A stretch of 6,860 nucleotides of DNA from Acidobacteriota bacterium (GTDB lineage: Bacteria; Acidobacteriota; Terriglobia; UBA7540): contig JAKAWN010000361.1 of assembly GCA_021827245.1 (NCBI GenBank), positions 1-6,860 of the forward strand, written 5' to 3'. Positions 1 through 6,540 of this stretch are shown one piece after another. A model generated the notes under the pieces. The model did no database searches and was not told the origin of the DNA. It was given only the letters and a program-made list of their open reading frames with translations. The translations under genes and the position numbers were made by a program. How positions within the stretch are numbered: the stretch's first letter is position 1; the number at the start of each line of letters is the position of its first letter.

Positions 1-180
1 ATTCCGATTCCAGCGAAACTTCCCGCCCCCCCGCCCTGGCCGGGTTGCGCTTATCCGCCGAGGGTAAACAATCCGGAATCAGTTCCCGATATCGGCAACC
101 CGGTTCTGCGCAACTATCCGCCGCCGAATGGTCAGCTTGATCCTGACCCTCCGCTGCCGCGCCCGAGCGCCCCAAAGTGA
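1..180 (+). CDS. 3' end of an unidentified gene, proline-rich C-terminal tail (5' truncated)
   Basis: Frame 1 is open from the first base to a TGA at 178-180, giving the last 59 residues of a protein whose start lies outside the window. The tail is very rich in proline (runs such as PAPPPWPG, NYPPPNGQ and DPDPPLPRPSAPK) and has no hydrophobic segment. This composition suits a disordered, probably extracytoplasmic or surface-exposed C-terminus. No domain can be recognised, so no function is offered. It lies on the same strand as the four hydrolase genes but is separated from them by the decayed insertion sequence. A chance open frame in GC-rich DNA is the alternative. The strongly biased but non-random composition and clean stop make a real gene end somewhat more likely. 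Confidence 0.5.
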   Translation: MPIPAKLPAPPPWPGCAYPPRVNNPESVPDIGNPVLRNYPPPNGQLDPDPPLPRPSAPK

Positions 181-230
181 GCCAGCCGGAGGAAAACCTT
201 CATTTCCGCGGTTTGAATGGTGAGAGTTAA

Positions 231-244
231 CCTGAATCCTGCGT
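231..244 (-). repeat. Probable surviving terminal inverted repeat of the IS1380 remnant
   Basis: The plus-strand bases are CCTGAATCCTGCGT. They lie about 70 bp beyond the transposase stop, where the transposase-distal end of an IS1380 element should be. They begin with the CCT typical of the family and resemble the ends I remember for ISEcp1 (CCTAGATTCTACGT), with 10 of 14 positions the same and all four differences transitions. The partner repeat was looked for between 780 and 966 and not found, in keeping with truncation. The comparison rests on memory of one family member. Confidence 0.4.
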
Positions 245-312
245 GAAGAAAGATGATTTCTGAGCTTCGGACAGTTCGTTCGGTCTGTCAGCGACGTGCC
301 GAATCGGGAGTC

Positions 313-846
313 TTATAACGGCGAACGCAGCTTCCGCACTCGCCGCAGTGTTTCCAAAAAATCGCTGGTCTATGGACAGCTCGGAGCATGACGCAGAGTC
401 GGAACCTCGCCCGGTTGTACCAATTGGCCGGGTACTACGAACAAGCGCGGGCGACGACGTTGCAGATGGGTCCGCTGCAGATGCTGTGGAGCACAGAGCC
501 GCTTGAACCAATTCAGCAGAGGTTAGGCCAGCAGGACAATCTGGAAGAATGCCTCGTTCGTCTCGAAATCTTGCGTCGGAATCTTTCCCAAGGCGTAGGC
601 ATACTTCAACTCTCGGATGATCAACTCCGGCCGCGCGTGCTGGTTGTAAAACGGCCAAAGGTTGAGCGGCAGCAACGTGAGGTTGTGAGCAAGGCTTGGT
701 AGGTGTAGCGGCCCATTCGGAACAAGGTCAGTTGGGCCGAAGGCTCCTCCGGTGCCGGGCGACGGATCACCACGAAGCGCCGTGGCTCCGGTCGGCCGGC
801 TAAATCGGTAGGGAGTGAGGTGCCTGACAATGTGGAAGCCACGCGC
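313..846 (-). pseudogene. IS1380-family transposase, C-terminal fragment, frameshifted and with two internal stops
   Basis: Reading the minus strand, one frame gives EPRRFVVIRRP and then QLTLFRMGRYTYQALLT (about 780-688). A one-base loss near 685 moves the reading to the next frame, which continues NLTLLPLNLWPFYNQ, ARPELIIRELKYAYALGKIP, TQDFETNEAFFQIVLLA, a TAA at 525-523, LLNWFKRLC, RPRLFVVPGQLVQPGEVPTL, a TAG at 372-370, FLETLRRVRKLRSPL and a terminal TAA at 315-313. This is the order of conserved blocks in IS1380 transposases (DDE_Tnp_1 type): the WRFYN-x-RA-x-E-x-x-I-x-E-x-K block carrying the catalytic Glu, the ALGKIPT-x-x-F-x-x-N block, then LAYNLLNWFKR. The first stop replaces the Tyr of the LAYN motif by a single base change. 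Only about 175 of the usual 430-500 residues remain, and the two catalytic Asp regions are missing. The gene is certainly non-functional. Family assignment is from recognition of motifs, not a search. Confidence 0.78.
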
Positions 847-955
847 TCTTTTGGCGAACCGTCTGGGCAGTTCTGGAGGTGCAGTTCCAACAGATGCGAG
901 TGAACCCGCAGCACGGTGAGTTTGCTGAGTAAGATTAAAAAACCAATTACGGTGT
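847..955. other. Leader region of the sulfatase gene
   Basis: This stretch joins the IS remnant to the sulfatase ribosome binding site. It ends in an AT-rich patch (about 928-950), the only such patch in the area. A TTGCTG at 922-927 followed 17 bp later by AATTAC at 945-950 is the best promoter-like pair, but the second hexamer matches the consensus at only three positions and lies just before the ribosome binding site, so it is not called. No operator or hairpin was seen. Confidence 0.3.
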
Positions 956-961
956 GAAGGA
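956..961 (+). promoter_or_regulatory. Ribosome binding site of the sulfatase gene
   Basis: GAAGGA lies 5 bp before the ATG at 967. It fixes this ATG as the start, which is also the only start that gives a complete twin-arginine signal. Confidence 0.7.
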
Positions 962-966
962 ATAAA

Positions 967-2616
967 ATGGGAATAACACGTAGGGAGTTCGTTAAGCGGG
1001 CGGCTGTGGCAACTTCCCTGCCAGCCTTGAGCAAAGAAGGTTCTGGAGCAAGCCTTGCAAGTGCGTACAGTGCAATTTCTAAAAACGAAGGTGTGGCTCG
1101 GCCCAACATTCTCCTCATCTTATGTGACCAGATGCGATGGGATGCCATATGCGGCCGCTCCCAATGCCGAATGCCCAATGCTAACCGCTTAGCGGCCCAA
1201 GGGATTCGATTCGAGCGCTCCTACACACCGGTCTCGCTTTGCACGCCGGGACGCACCGCACTTTTAACGGGAGCTTTCCCATGGCATAACCATATGTACA
1301 TGGAAATCATATCTCCGACGGCGCTTGTCCTCGATATGTATCGCGGGTCCAACCCTCAAACAGACTCGCCAGGGAATGAGGTCCTGTATTCCTCGCGCCT
1401 GCATGATGTGGGCTACATTCAAGGTTATGCAGGAAAGTGGCATTCGAGCTCAGTCCGTGGGCCGCTGGACTTTGGTTTTGAAGAATTCGTGAAACCATTA
1501 TCACTAGTTCACCCGTCTCGATTAAAGGCTCTTCGTTCCCACCTTCACGTAATCCGGTGGATGCAATGGCCTGGAAGTAAGCCTTTTCCCATGTGGGGAT
1601 ACCTCTCCGATACCGGAGAGGAAGATTGGTTCGCAAGTCACTGGACCGCCGACAATGCCATCCGCATGATGAAGCAGTACGCTGCGAGCGGAAAACCGTG
1701 GCACGTGGAAGTCCAATTTGAGACGCCGCACGATCCCTACGTGCCTCTTAAGAAATACCTCGACCGATACAGCCCCGATGAGATTCCGGTGGCGCCGAGC
1801 TTTTACGATACGTTTCAAGGCAAACCCGATATCCACAGACACGAATCAGAAATTTGGGGCAAAGTCACTGAAGAAGATTTTCGGCAGTGTCGCGCCTGCT
1901 ACTTTGCCTTTTGCGAGGGAGTGGATGCCCAAATTGGGCGTGTGCTAAAGGCACTCGAAGAAACCGGACAGGCGGAGAACACCATGGTGATCCTTACGGC
2001 CGATCATGGAGACATGCTCGGAGCTCACCGGATGTGGATCAAGGATTGGATGCCTTACGAAGACTCCCATCGGGTCCCCCTTGTTATTCGATGGCCGGCG
2101 CGCATCCGGCCGGGCTTAGTCTCGCCCCGGTTGGTCCAACTTAACGATTTGGCGCACACCATCGTCGAGGCCGCCGGCGCTAAGCCTCTCGTCTATGCAG
2201 AGGGGCGTTCGTTGCTGCCTCTCATGGAAGATCCCGAACGCGGCGACTGGCCCGACCAGATACTCTCCGCCTGGTACGGGGCTGAGTATCTTTTCACCCA
2301 GCGCATGGCCATCACTGAGCGGTACAAGTACGTTTTCAATGGCATAGAATTCGATGAGTGTTACGATCTGCAAAATGACCCTTTCGAAATGCGCAACGTG
2401 CTGAATGAGCCGTCCTACGCGACGGTCGTAGATGATATGCGCGCCAGACTTTGGGATCTGATGAACCAGTTTGGCGATCCTTATGGCGACGTAGGCCCGC
2501 ACCTTCCCAACCAGGGTCGTCCCAACCGATATACAGGTTCTCGGTATTTGCCTCGGGGCAAAAGATCGCCCAGTAAGCATGAACCCTTCTCCATCCGTGT
2601 GCCCCTGGCAGAATGA
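967..2616 (+). CDS. Tat-exported Cys-type sulfatase (formylglycine-dependent)
   Basis: The 549-aa product belongs to the sulfatase family (alkaline-phosphatase fold) and should hydrolyse sulfate monoesters outside the cytoplasm. The N-terminus carries a twin-arginine motif, [10 protein letters not shown] (Arg5-Arg6), followed by a short, weakly hydrophobic stretch. The mature domain opens with [16 protein letters not shown] at 46-61 (metal-binding Asp54). The signature C-T-P-G-R is at 92-96, with Cys92 the residue converted to formylglycine by FGE or an anaerobic sulfatase-maturing enzyme. Other expected residues are Lys157/His159 in GYAGKWH, His255 in PHDPY, and Asp346/His347 in [11 protein letters not shown], with Lys359 just downstream. 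The C-terminal subdomain includes [20 protein letters not shown] (455-474). All core catalytic positions I can identify are present and the length is normal for the family. The phosphoesterase gene follows after 58 bp. Tat export fits modification of Cys92 before translocation. The substrate is unknown; a carbohydrate sulfate is likely from the context but a choline- or aryl-sulfatase-like activity cannot be excluded. Confidence 0.95.
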   Translation: MGITRREFVKRAAVATSLPALSKEGSGASLASAYSAISKNEGVARPNILLILCDQMRWDAICGRSQCRMPNANRLAAQGIRFERSYTPVSLCTPGRTALLTGAFPWHNHMYMEIISPTALVLDMYRGSNPQTDSPGNEVLYSSRLHDVGYIQGYAGKWHSSSVRGPLDFGFEEFVKPLSLVHPSRLKALRSHLHVIRWMQWPGSKPFPMWGYLSDTGEEDWFASHWTADNAIRMMKQYAASGKPWHVEVQFETPHDPYVPLKKYLDRYSPDEIPVAPSFYDTFQGKPDIHRHESEIWGKVTEEDFRQCRACYFAFCEGVDAQIGRVLKALEETGQAENTMVILTADHGDMLGAHRMWIKDWMPYEDSHRVPLVIRWPARIRPGLVSPRLVQLNDLAHTIVEAAGAKPLVYAEGRSLLPLMEDPERGDWPDQILSAWYGAEYLFTQRMAITERYKYVFNGIEFDECYDLQNDPFEMRNVLNEPSYATVVDDMRARLWDLMNQFGDPYGDVGPHLPNQGRPNRYTGSRYLPRGKRSPSKHEPFSIRVPLAE

Positions 2617-2662
2617 CAAAGGAGTCCACGCCGGTTCCAGGTCAGCCATAATTCGAGCGGAA

Positions 2663-2667
2663 AAGGA
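2663..2667 (+). promoter_or_regulatory. Ribosome binding site that fixes the phosphoesterase start
   Basis: AAGGA lies 7 bp before the ATG at 2675. The longer open frame begins at an ATG at 2579 inside the sulfatase gene, but that start has no good site and would put 32 polar residues ahead of an obvious signal peptide. Confidence 0.65.
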
Positions 2668-2674
2668 CAAAGGC

Positions 2675-4096
2675 ATGACCCTCAATAAGGCTGTTTGCGT
2701 GCTCATGCTGATGGTTAGTGTGAGAGTTAAAGCAGGTGTTCCAAATTCATCGCTGCGGCTTTCCCGTTCCAACCGCCCCGCAGCCCAGCATCGAGCGGAT
2801 CGGGGACTTGACAAGATTACGCACGTTATCTGGATCATCCAAGAGAACCACTCCTTTGACAACTACTTCGGAACGTTTCCAGGGGCCGATGGGATTCCGC
2901 TCAGCACGTGCTTGCCTAAGCTTCCAGGTGGAAAATCATGCGTTAAACCTTTTCACATGCCCAAAGGTGAGCCTGTTTGTGATCTGAACCACCTTTGGAA
3001 TGCAGCTCACGCCGCCTACGACAACGGCCACATGGACGGTTTTGTCTGGGCTGAAGGTTCGCCGTACACCATGGGACATTACGACCAACAAGATATCCCG
3101 AACTACTGGGCATATGCGAGGCATTTTACGCTTTGCGACCATTTTTTCTCCTCGCTGATGGGACCGAGTGATCCCAACCATCTGTACACTGTCGCAGCCC
3201 AGTCAGGAGGGCTGGTTGGCGTGGCTTCACTAAAAGCGGCAGAACGCTTCTTGGGCGAACTTGACGGATTCACTTTTGCCAGCATGGTGGGTTTATTCGG
3301 TCGGTCAAATATTTCGTGGAAGTACTATGTGGAAACGCGCCCAGTGCCCCCGGGTCAATCGGCTGGCGGTCTAAGATATCCTGATCCGAAAATATACAAT
3401 GGCTGGAATGTCCTGCCGGGATTTAAGAATGTGCGCACAAACCCGGCTATGATGGCTCGCCTAGTTGACTTAAAGGAGTACTTCACTGATCTACGACAAG
3501 GCTCGCTGCCACAAGTTTGTTGGATCGTACCCGACGACCAAGACAGCGAGCATCCGCCCGAAGCGGCTGCCCCTGTAGCTCAGGGAATGTGGTATGTGAC
3601 CCGGCTCGTCAATGCCCTTATGGAGAGCCAGTATTGGAAAGACAGTGTGGTCTTTCTGACTTGGGACGACTACGGCGGCTTTTACGACCATGTCCCCCCG
3701 CCGCAGGTCGATGCATACGGCTATGGACCCCGCGTGCCGACCCTTGTAATTTCGCCGTACGCCAAACGACATTACATTTCCCACTACACTTACGATTTCA
3801 CGTCTATGTTGAAATTCATGGAAGAACGGTTCGGTCTGCCTCCTCTCACCACTCGAGATGCGCGAGCTAACGACATGCTGCATTGCTTTGATTTTAAGCA
3901 AAAACCGATTTCACCCTTTATCATCCCGATTCCTCCTGACCTACCGCCTTCGCGTCTGGGGGAACCGGCGTGGTGCCACTACCCTTCAGCGGTGCCGCTA
4001 CCTGCAATGTTAATGCCAGGGAACCTTTGGCCCGCAGGGCCGACAAGTCACGTCAATGACAAGGAACCATTGCCTGCAGGACACCATATCAATTGA
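2675..4096 (+). CDS. Secreted phosphoesterase, phospholipase C / acid phosphatase (AcpA) family
   Basis: The 473-aa product matches the bacterial phosphoesterase family (Pfam Phosphoesterase, PF04185) that includes non-haemolytic phospholipase C and acid phosphatase AcpA. Residues 1-20 form a Sec signal peptide (MTLNKAV, then a hydrophobic run, ending VKA). The family signature follows: [20 protein letters not shown] (50-69), with Glu57-Asn58 as likely metal ligands; [16 protein letters not shown] (133-148); GPSDPNHLY (163-171), whose Ser165 sits where the family has its nucleophile; SEHPP (291-295); and [15 protein letters not shown] (329-343), with Asp331-Asp332 as further metal ligands by analogy with Acp[13 protein letters not shown] (353-364) and the Asp-Phe-Thr helix at 374-388 complete the core. 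The protein lacks the extra C-terminal domains of the Pseudomonas haemolytic PLCs, so it is a short, single-domain form. The sulfatase gene lies 58 bp upstream with no terminator visible between them. Lipid phosphodiesterase, phosphomonoesterase or glycan-phosphate esterase activity cannot be told apart from sequence. Confidence 0.92.
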   Translation: MTLNKAVCVLMLMVSVRVKAGVPNSSLRLSRSNRPAAQHRADRGLDKITHVIWIIQENHSFDNYFGTFPGADGIPLSTCLPKLPGGKSCVKPFHMPKGEPVCDLNHLWNAAHAAYDNGHMDGFVWAEGSPYTMGHYDQQDIPNYWAYARHFTLCDHFFSSLMGPSDPNHLYTVAAQSGGLVGVASLKAAERFLGELDGFTFASMVGLFGRSNISWKYYVETRPVPPGQSAGGLRYPDPKIYNGWNVLPGFKNVRTNPAMMARLVDLKEYFTDLRQGSLPQVCWIVPDDQDSEHPPEAAAPVAQGMWYVTRLVNALMESQYWKDSVVFLTWDDYGGFYDHVPPPQVDAYGYGPRVPTLVISPYAKRHYISHYTYDFTSMLKFMEERFGLPPLTTRDARANDMLHCFDFKQKPISPFIIPIPPDLPPSRLGEPAWCHYPSAVPLPAMLMPGNLWPAGPTSHVNDKEPLPAGHHIN

Positions 4097-4106
4097 GAGG
4101 ACTCAC

Positions 4107-4226
4107 GTGATCGAACGAGTGTCAGTGCCAGCAATTACAGCCATCATTCGCGGGGTGCCGGCGATCAAGCTTGAAACGATTGGCTCCAAGGGAGCACTTT
4201 TTCGAGATGGGCGCGAAGATTTATAA
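4107..4226 (+). CDS. Possible small ORF, 39 codons, unknown function
   Basis: A GTG at 4107 is preceded 5 bp upstream by GAGAGGA (4095-4101), a better ribosome binding site than some of the large genes have. It starts 10 bp after the phosphoesterase stop, a spacing that would allow translational coupling. The predicted product begins MIERVSVPAITAI and ends ALFRDGREDL. It is mixed in composition, with no clear signal peptide or membrane helix. No family is recognised. The hairpin at 4183-4202 lies inside it, and a real terminator there would argue against a gene. It could also be the start of a decayed longer gene. Confidence 0.25.
   Translation: MIERVSVPAITAIIRGVPAIKLETIGSKGALFRDGREDL
4183..4202 (+). 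terminator. Weak intrinsic-terminator-like hairpin
   Basis: GCTCC (4183-4187), a three-base loop AAG, GGAGC (4191-4195), then AC and five T (4198-4202). The stem is only 5 bp but is GC-rich and the T-run is correctly placed about 90 bp after the phosphoesterase stop. It could end a sulfatase-phosphoesterase transcript. The short stem keeps confidence low. Confidence 0.25.
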
Positions 4227-4400
4227 CTTCTCACTCCTTCTTCCACAGGTTTGCTTCGTCGGGGGTAATTTTGCAACGATTTGGCCTGGGGGGATGGGAT
4301 GACGCGATTCTCAAGCGCAACAAATGCAGCTTCGACAGCGAACGTCATTCCAGCCTCAGTGAGGTGAGGGCTACACGTTGGAGAAGCATAGCTGTGAATG

Positions 4401-4405
4401 GGAGG
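4401..4405 (+). promoter_or_regulatory. Ribosome binding site that fixes the start of the six-hairpin-like gene
   Basis: GGAGG lies 5 bp before the ATG at 4411. The open frame extends upstream to a TTG at 4378, but that start has no comparable site and adds 11 polar residues ahead of the export signal. Confidence 0.75.
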
Positions 4406-4410
4406 CAGTC

Positions 4411-6174
4411 ATGCGGCTAAAGATGATCCAAGAAGCGAGTAGGTGGCGTCGGCTGAGGTGGGCGTGGGGGCTCGGCATTGCCGTGTGCACGTTGGCCGCC
4501 GGCGCACGGATCCGCCCCGCTAGCGTTAACTCTTACGAAGGACAAGCGCGAAGGGGCGGGTCCTCCTTGTTTTTGTCCTGGCTACCGTGGCACAAGCCGG
4601 TTCTCGACAAGCAAGGCAAGCTGCTCGCTTGGTACGAGCCGGGTAAGAACCTGGGTTACGACAAAGTATTAAGGCTGGTGTGGAATTTCATCGAATACAA
4701 AGTTCCCAACGAGGATAAAACCGGCCTGAAAGTTTATCTCGTAAATAGTTGTTTTAACGGGAACCCTGTTCCGAATAACGAATGGCAGCACCACCGGTCC
4801 ATGCTTCGCGCGCCCTACCTTCAAGGTAACCAGTGGCAGCACAACCCGGCCATGCTCTTTGCGGCATTTGTCGATTCTTTGCTCGGCTGGTATCCGTACT
4901 CCGGAGATGAGAAAGCGGTCAACGTCGTAGGCCAGATGCTGGATTATCAGCTCGCACATGGTACTACGCCCGCTGATTGGAATTGGGCAAGCGTTCCGTT
5001 TGCAACGTCGTGCGGTAATGACCGGAACTACGGCAGATGCCTGCAATTCTCCGGGGTGCCTTGGTCCTTTTATGGAGGGATCATGCCCGATAAAGTTGGT
5101 GAACTTGGCGCAGCTTACGTCCTTTATTACGAGATGACCGGCGAGAAGAAGTACCTCGATGCGGCATTAAAGTGCGCACAGGCACTGGCTAAGCATATTC
5201 GCCCGGGAGATGCGGATCACACGCCTTGGCCGCTTCGGGTCGATGGTCGCACCGGAAAAGTGATTTATGACGAAGAATACGGCGGGATGGAGGTTGCTCC
5301 CGTGCGGCTATTCGATGAACTAATCCGTCTCCATGCCGGCGACGTCGCCAGTTTCCAGCGGGCGCGGAATATCGCTTGGAAGTGGATTTTGCGGTACCCG
5401 ATGAGAGACGACAAATGGGGTGGTTACTTCGAGGACGTGGGCTACGGTCCTGCGCATGAAAATCAGACAGTACCCACGATGACCGCGCGCTATATTTTGA
5501 ATCGTGACAATCCTGCCACGGTTGATCCTAACTGGCGAAACGACGTGCGGCACATTATCAACTGGACTAGAGAGAAATTTGGTGTAGGCCCCTACTTTGG
5601 CGCGTGGGGGATCAACGAACAAACCGGGTGTTGTTCGCCGGTTGGTTTAGGAAGTGACACGTCGCGCTGGGGGGCCATTAACGCCATGTACTACGAAAAA
5701 ACCGGTGACGTACAGGCGCGCAAAGATGCTTTCCGTTCGCTGAATTACGCCACTTACTTTGCCGCGTCGGATGGCAAAGCCTCCTGCTGTGGCAACTTGT
5801 TTGGTGGAAATCAGTACTGGTTCTCTGACGGCTACGCCGACTACTCGCGCCATTTTAGCTGGGCAATGTGTGCTATTCCTGCATTTGCTCCGAAGGGTGA
5901 GAATCATCTGTTGTGTTCCTCTTCCGTCGTCCAAAAGGTTAGCTACAAAGAACGTAACGTGAGCTACCGAACTTTTGATCAGACCGCGTCCGAGGTATTA
6001 CGCCTCCATTTCAGGCCGGCACGTGTGACTTCGGGAGGGAAACCGCTGCCCAAGAGAAAGGTCTTAGAAAGAGGCGCGACAGGCTACAGTGTCTTGCCGC
6101 TCGGTAGCGGCGACTATGTCGTACGTGTACAACATACAAATTCAAGAGAGGTCAACGTGGAAGGCAAGCAGTGA
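4411..6174 (+). CDS. Exported six-hairpin-glycosidase-like protein of unknown specificity
   Basis: The 587-aa product starts with an Arg/Trp-rich N-terminus (RWRRLRWAWG, 11-20) and a hydrophobic stretch (about 20-31), a Sec signal or N-terminal anchor. No lipobox is present: Val precedes Cys26. Residues about 75-490 alternate helices with Trp/Tyr/Gly-rich loops: ALLxAFVDS-type helix near 147-158, WNWASVPFATSCG (190-202), GELGAAYVLYYEMTGEKKYL (230-249), NAMYYEKTGD (424-433). These 'Y-x-x-TG-(D/E)' helix hairpins are typical of alpha/alpha barrels used by glycoside hydrolases and polysaccharide lyases. Acidic candidates for catalysis include Asp287-Glu288-Glu289 (IYDEEYGG) and Glu341-Asp342 (GYFEDVGYG), but none can be assigned. 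Residues about 505-587 look like a small all-beta C-terminal domain ending GDYVVRVQHTNSREVNVEG. Unusual features are two adjacent-cysteine pairs, Cys407-408 (TGCCSP) and Cys459-460 (SCCGN), with further Cys at 114, 201, 210, 255, 487 and 502. Context with a sulfatase suggests a role on a sulfated or uronic-acid-containing glycan. The fold call is inference from pattern, not a match to a named family. Confidence 0.8.
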   Translation: MRLKMIQEASRWRRLRWAWGLGIAVCTLAAGARIRPASVNSYEGQARRGGSSLFLSWLPWHKPVLDKQGKLLAWYEPGKNLGYDKVLRLVWNFIEYKVPNEDKTGLKVYLVNSCFNGNPVPNNEWQHHRSMLRAPYLQGNQWQHNPAMLFAAFVDSLLGWYPYSGDEKAVNVVGQMLDYQLAHGTTPADWNWASVPFATSCGNDRNYGRCLQFSGVPWSFYGGIMPDKVGELGAAYVLYYEMTGEKKYLDAALKCAQALAKHIRPGDADHTPWPLRVDGRTGKVIYDEEYGGMEVAPVRLFDELIRLHAGDVASFQRARNIAWKWILRYPMRDDKWGGYFEDVGYGPAHENQTVPTMTARYILNRDNPATVDPNWRNDVRHIINWTREKFGVGPYFGAWGINEQTGCCSPVGLGSDTSRWGAINAMYYEKTGDVQARKDAFRSLNYATYFAASDGKASCCGNLFGGNQYWFSDGYADYSRHFSWAMCAIPAFAPKGENHLLCSSSVVQKVSYKERNVSYRTFDQTASEVLRLHFRPARVTSGGKPLPKRKVLERGATGYSVLPLGSGDYVVRVQHTNSREVNVEGKQ

Positions 6175-6193
6175 CAGAGCATGTGCATGGTGA

Positions 6194-6418
6194 TCCGGGG
6201 AGAAAGGATTTCAATTCAACATTTGCCAGCGCAACACGGCTTTGGAACTTGATAGTTCCATTCTCGACTACACTTGGAATTGGGTCGATTACGCGAACGC
6301 TAGTCCGAAGGATGTCGAGTTTGACGTTCTATCTTCTGCGAGATGGAACGACGTACGAACCCCGGCGACTGCGCTGGGCCACGGCGGGATCCCGGCGAGC
6401 GGGATCGGCCGGGTCTGA
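6194..6418 (+). pseudogene. Coding-looking fragment without a start, possible gene remnant
   Basis: The frame open from 6194 to a TGA at 6416-6418 encodes about 74 residues with a protein-like, aromatic-rich composition, including SSILDYTWNWVDYANASPKD and VEFDVLSSARWNDVRTPATA. Its codons keep a purine-first, pyrimidine-last bias. There is no ATG or GTG near its beginning; the first possible start is a TTG at 6242 without a ribosome binding site. The competing frame that opens with a GTG overlapping the upstream stop (6171) is longer but rich in Arg/Ser/Gly low-complexity runs and looks out of frame. I read this as a fragment of a lost gene or a gene with a non-standard start. No family is recognised. 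Confidence 0.3.
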
Positions 6419-6529
6419 CGGAGAAGCTGGGGCAATCGGGGGAAACCGAAAAGCATTTCGCGGGCGAAAGGATGGAAGGATGGCTACTTCCTCGAACCTC
6501 GATCGCTTGACACGGTTGTCCCTTTTCAT

Positions 6530-6535
6530 GGAAGG
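6530..6535 (+). promoter_or_regulatory. Ribosome binding site of the final gene
   Basis: GGAAGG lies 5 bp before the ATG at 6541 and supports that start, which also gives a full twin-arginine signal. Confidence 0.65.
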
Positions 6536-6540
6536 TAAAC

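Larger units (their letters stand above)
231..846 (-). mobile_element. Decayed IS1380-family insertion sequence (remnant)
   Basis: The minus strand holds the 3' part of an IS1380-type element: the C-terminal part of a DDE transposase (ending at 313), about 70 bp of non-coding DNA, then a sequence at 244-231 resembling an IS1380-family terminus. The N-terminal half of the transposase and the other end of the element are absent, so the element is truncated on the side facing the sulfatase gene. The 846 boundary is approximate: transposase-like residues become doubtful beyond about 840-850. No direct repeat can be tested because only one end survives. The element is immobile as it stands. Confidence 0.75.
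4097..4410. other. Spacer between the phosphoesterase and six-hairpin-like genes
   Basis: This 314-bp gap holds no gene of clear identity. It contains a possible 39-codon ORF (4107-4226), a weak hairpin with a T-run (4183-4202), a TATAAC at 4222-4227 that resembles a -10 box without a convincing -35, and a small perfect inverted repeat CCTCA-G-TGAGG at 4354-4364 followed directly by another TGAGG. Short coding-looking stretches appear in different frames (for example NFSLLLPQVCFVGGNFATIW from about 4222 and GGWDDAILKRNKCSFDSER further on). This may mean the spacer is a decayed gene, but I could not join them into a recognisable protein. Confidence 0.4.
6175..6540. other. Spacer before the final Tat-exported gene
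   Basis: This 366-bp gap holds no gene I can name. It has a startless, coding-looking fragment (6194-6418), and a GC-rich patch at about 6378-6412 in which CGGGATC occurs twice (GCGGGATCCC and GCGGGATCGG). A TTGACA at 6507-6512 has no matching -10 box before the start at 6541, so no promoter is called. No terminator-like hairpin with a T-run was seen. Confidence 0.4.

Noticed and set aside
221..231. GTGAGAGTTAA-like string that recurs inside the start of the phosphoesterase gene near 2718-2729
   Set aside because: An 11-12 base match between a spacer and a signal-peptide coding region, with no extension on either side, is most likely chance.
227..658. 143-aa minus-strand open frame
   Set aside because: It overlaps the transposase remnant in the wrong frame; the frame with recognisable transposase motifs is the neighbouring one that contains stops.
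388..702. 104-aa plus-strand open frame upstream of the sulfatase
   Set aside because: It is antisense to the conserved blocks of the IS1380 transposase remnant and has no ribosome binding site.
621..1178. 185-aa minus-strand open frame running into the sulfatase gene
   Set aside because: Only its part from about 690 to 840 carries transposase-like motifs; the upstream part is a shadow of the sulfatase coding region, so it is not a gene as such.
2116..2862. 248-aa minus-strand open frame across the sulfatase-phosphoesterase junction
   Set aside because: It is antisense to two strongly recognised genes and has no motif of its own.
4436..4510. Possible lipoprotein signal in the six-hairpin-like protein (Cys26)
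   Set aside because: The residue before the cysteine is Val, which does not fit a lipobox.
6507..6512. TTGACA resembling a -35 box before the final gene
   Set aside because: No acceptable -10 box exists at 15-19 bp spacing before the start codon.
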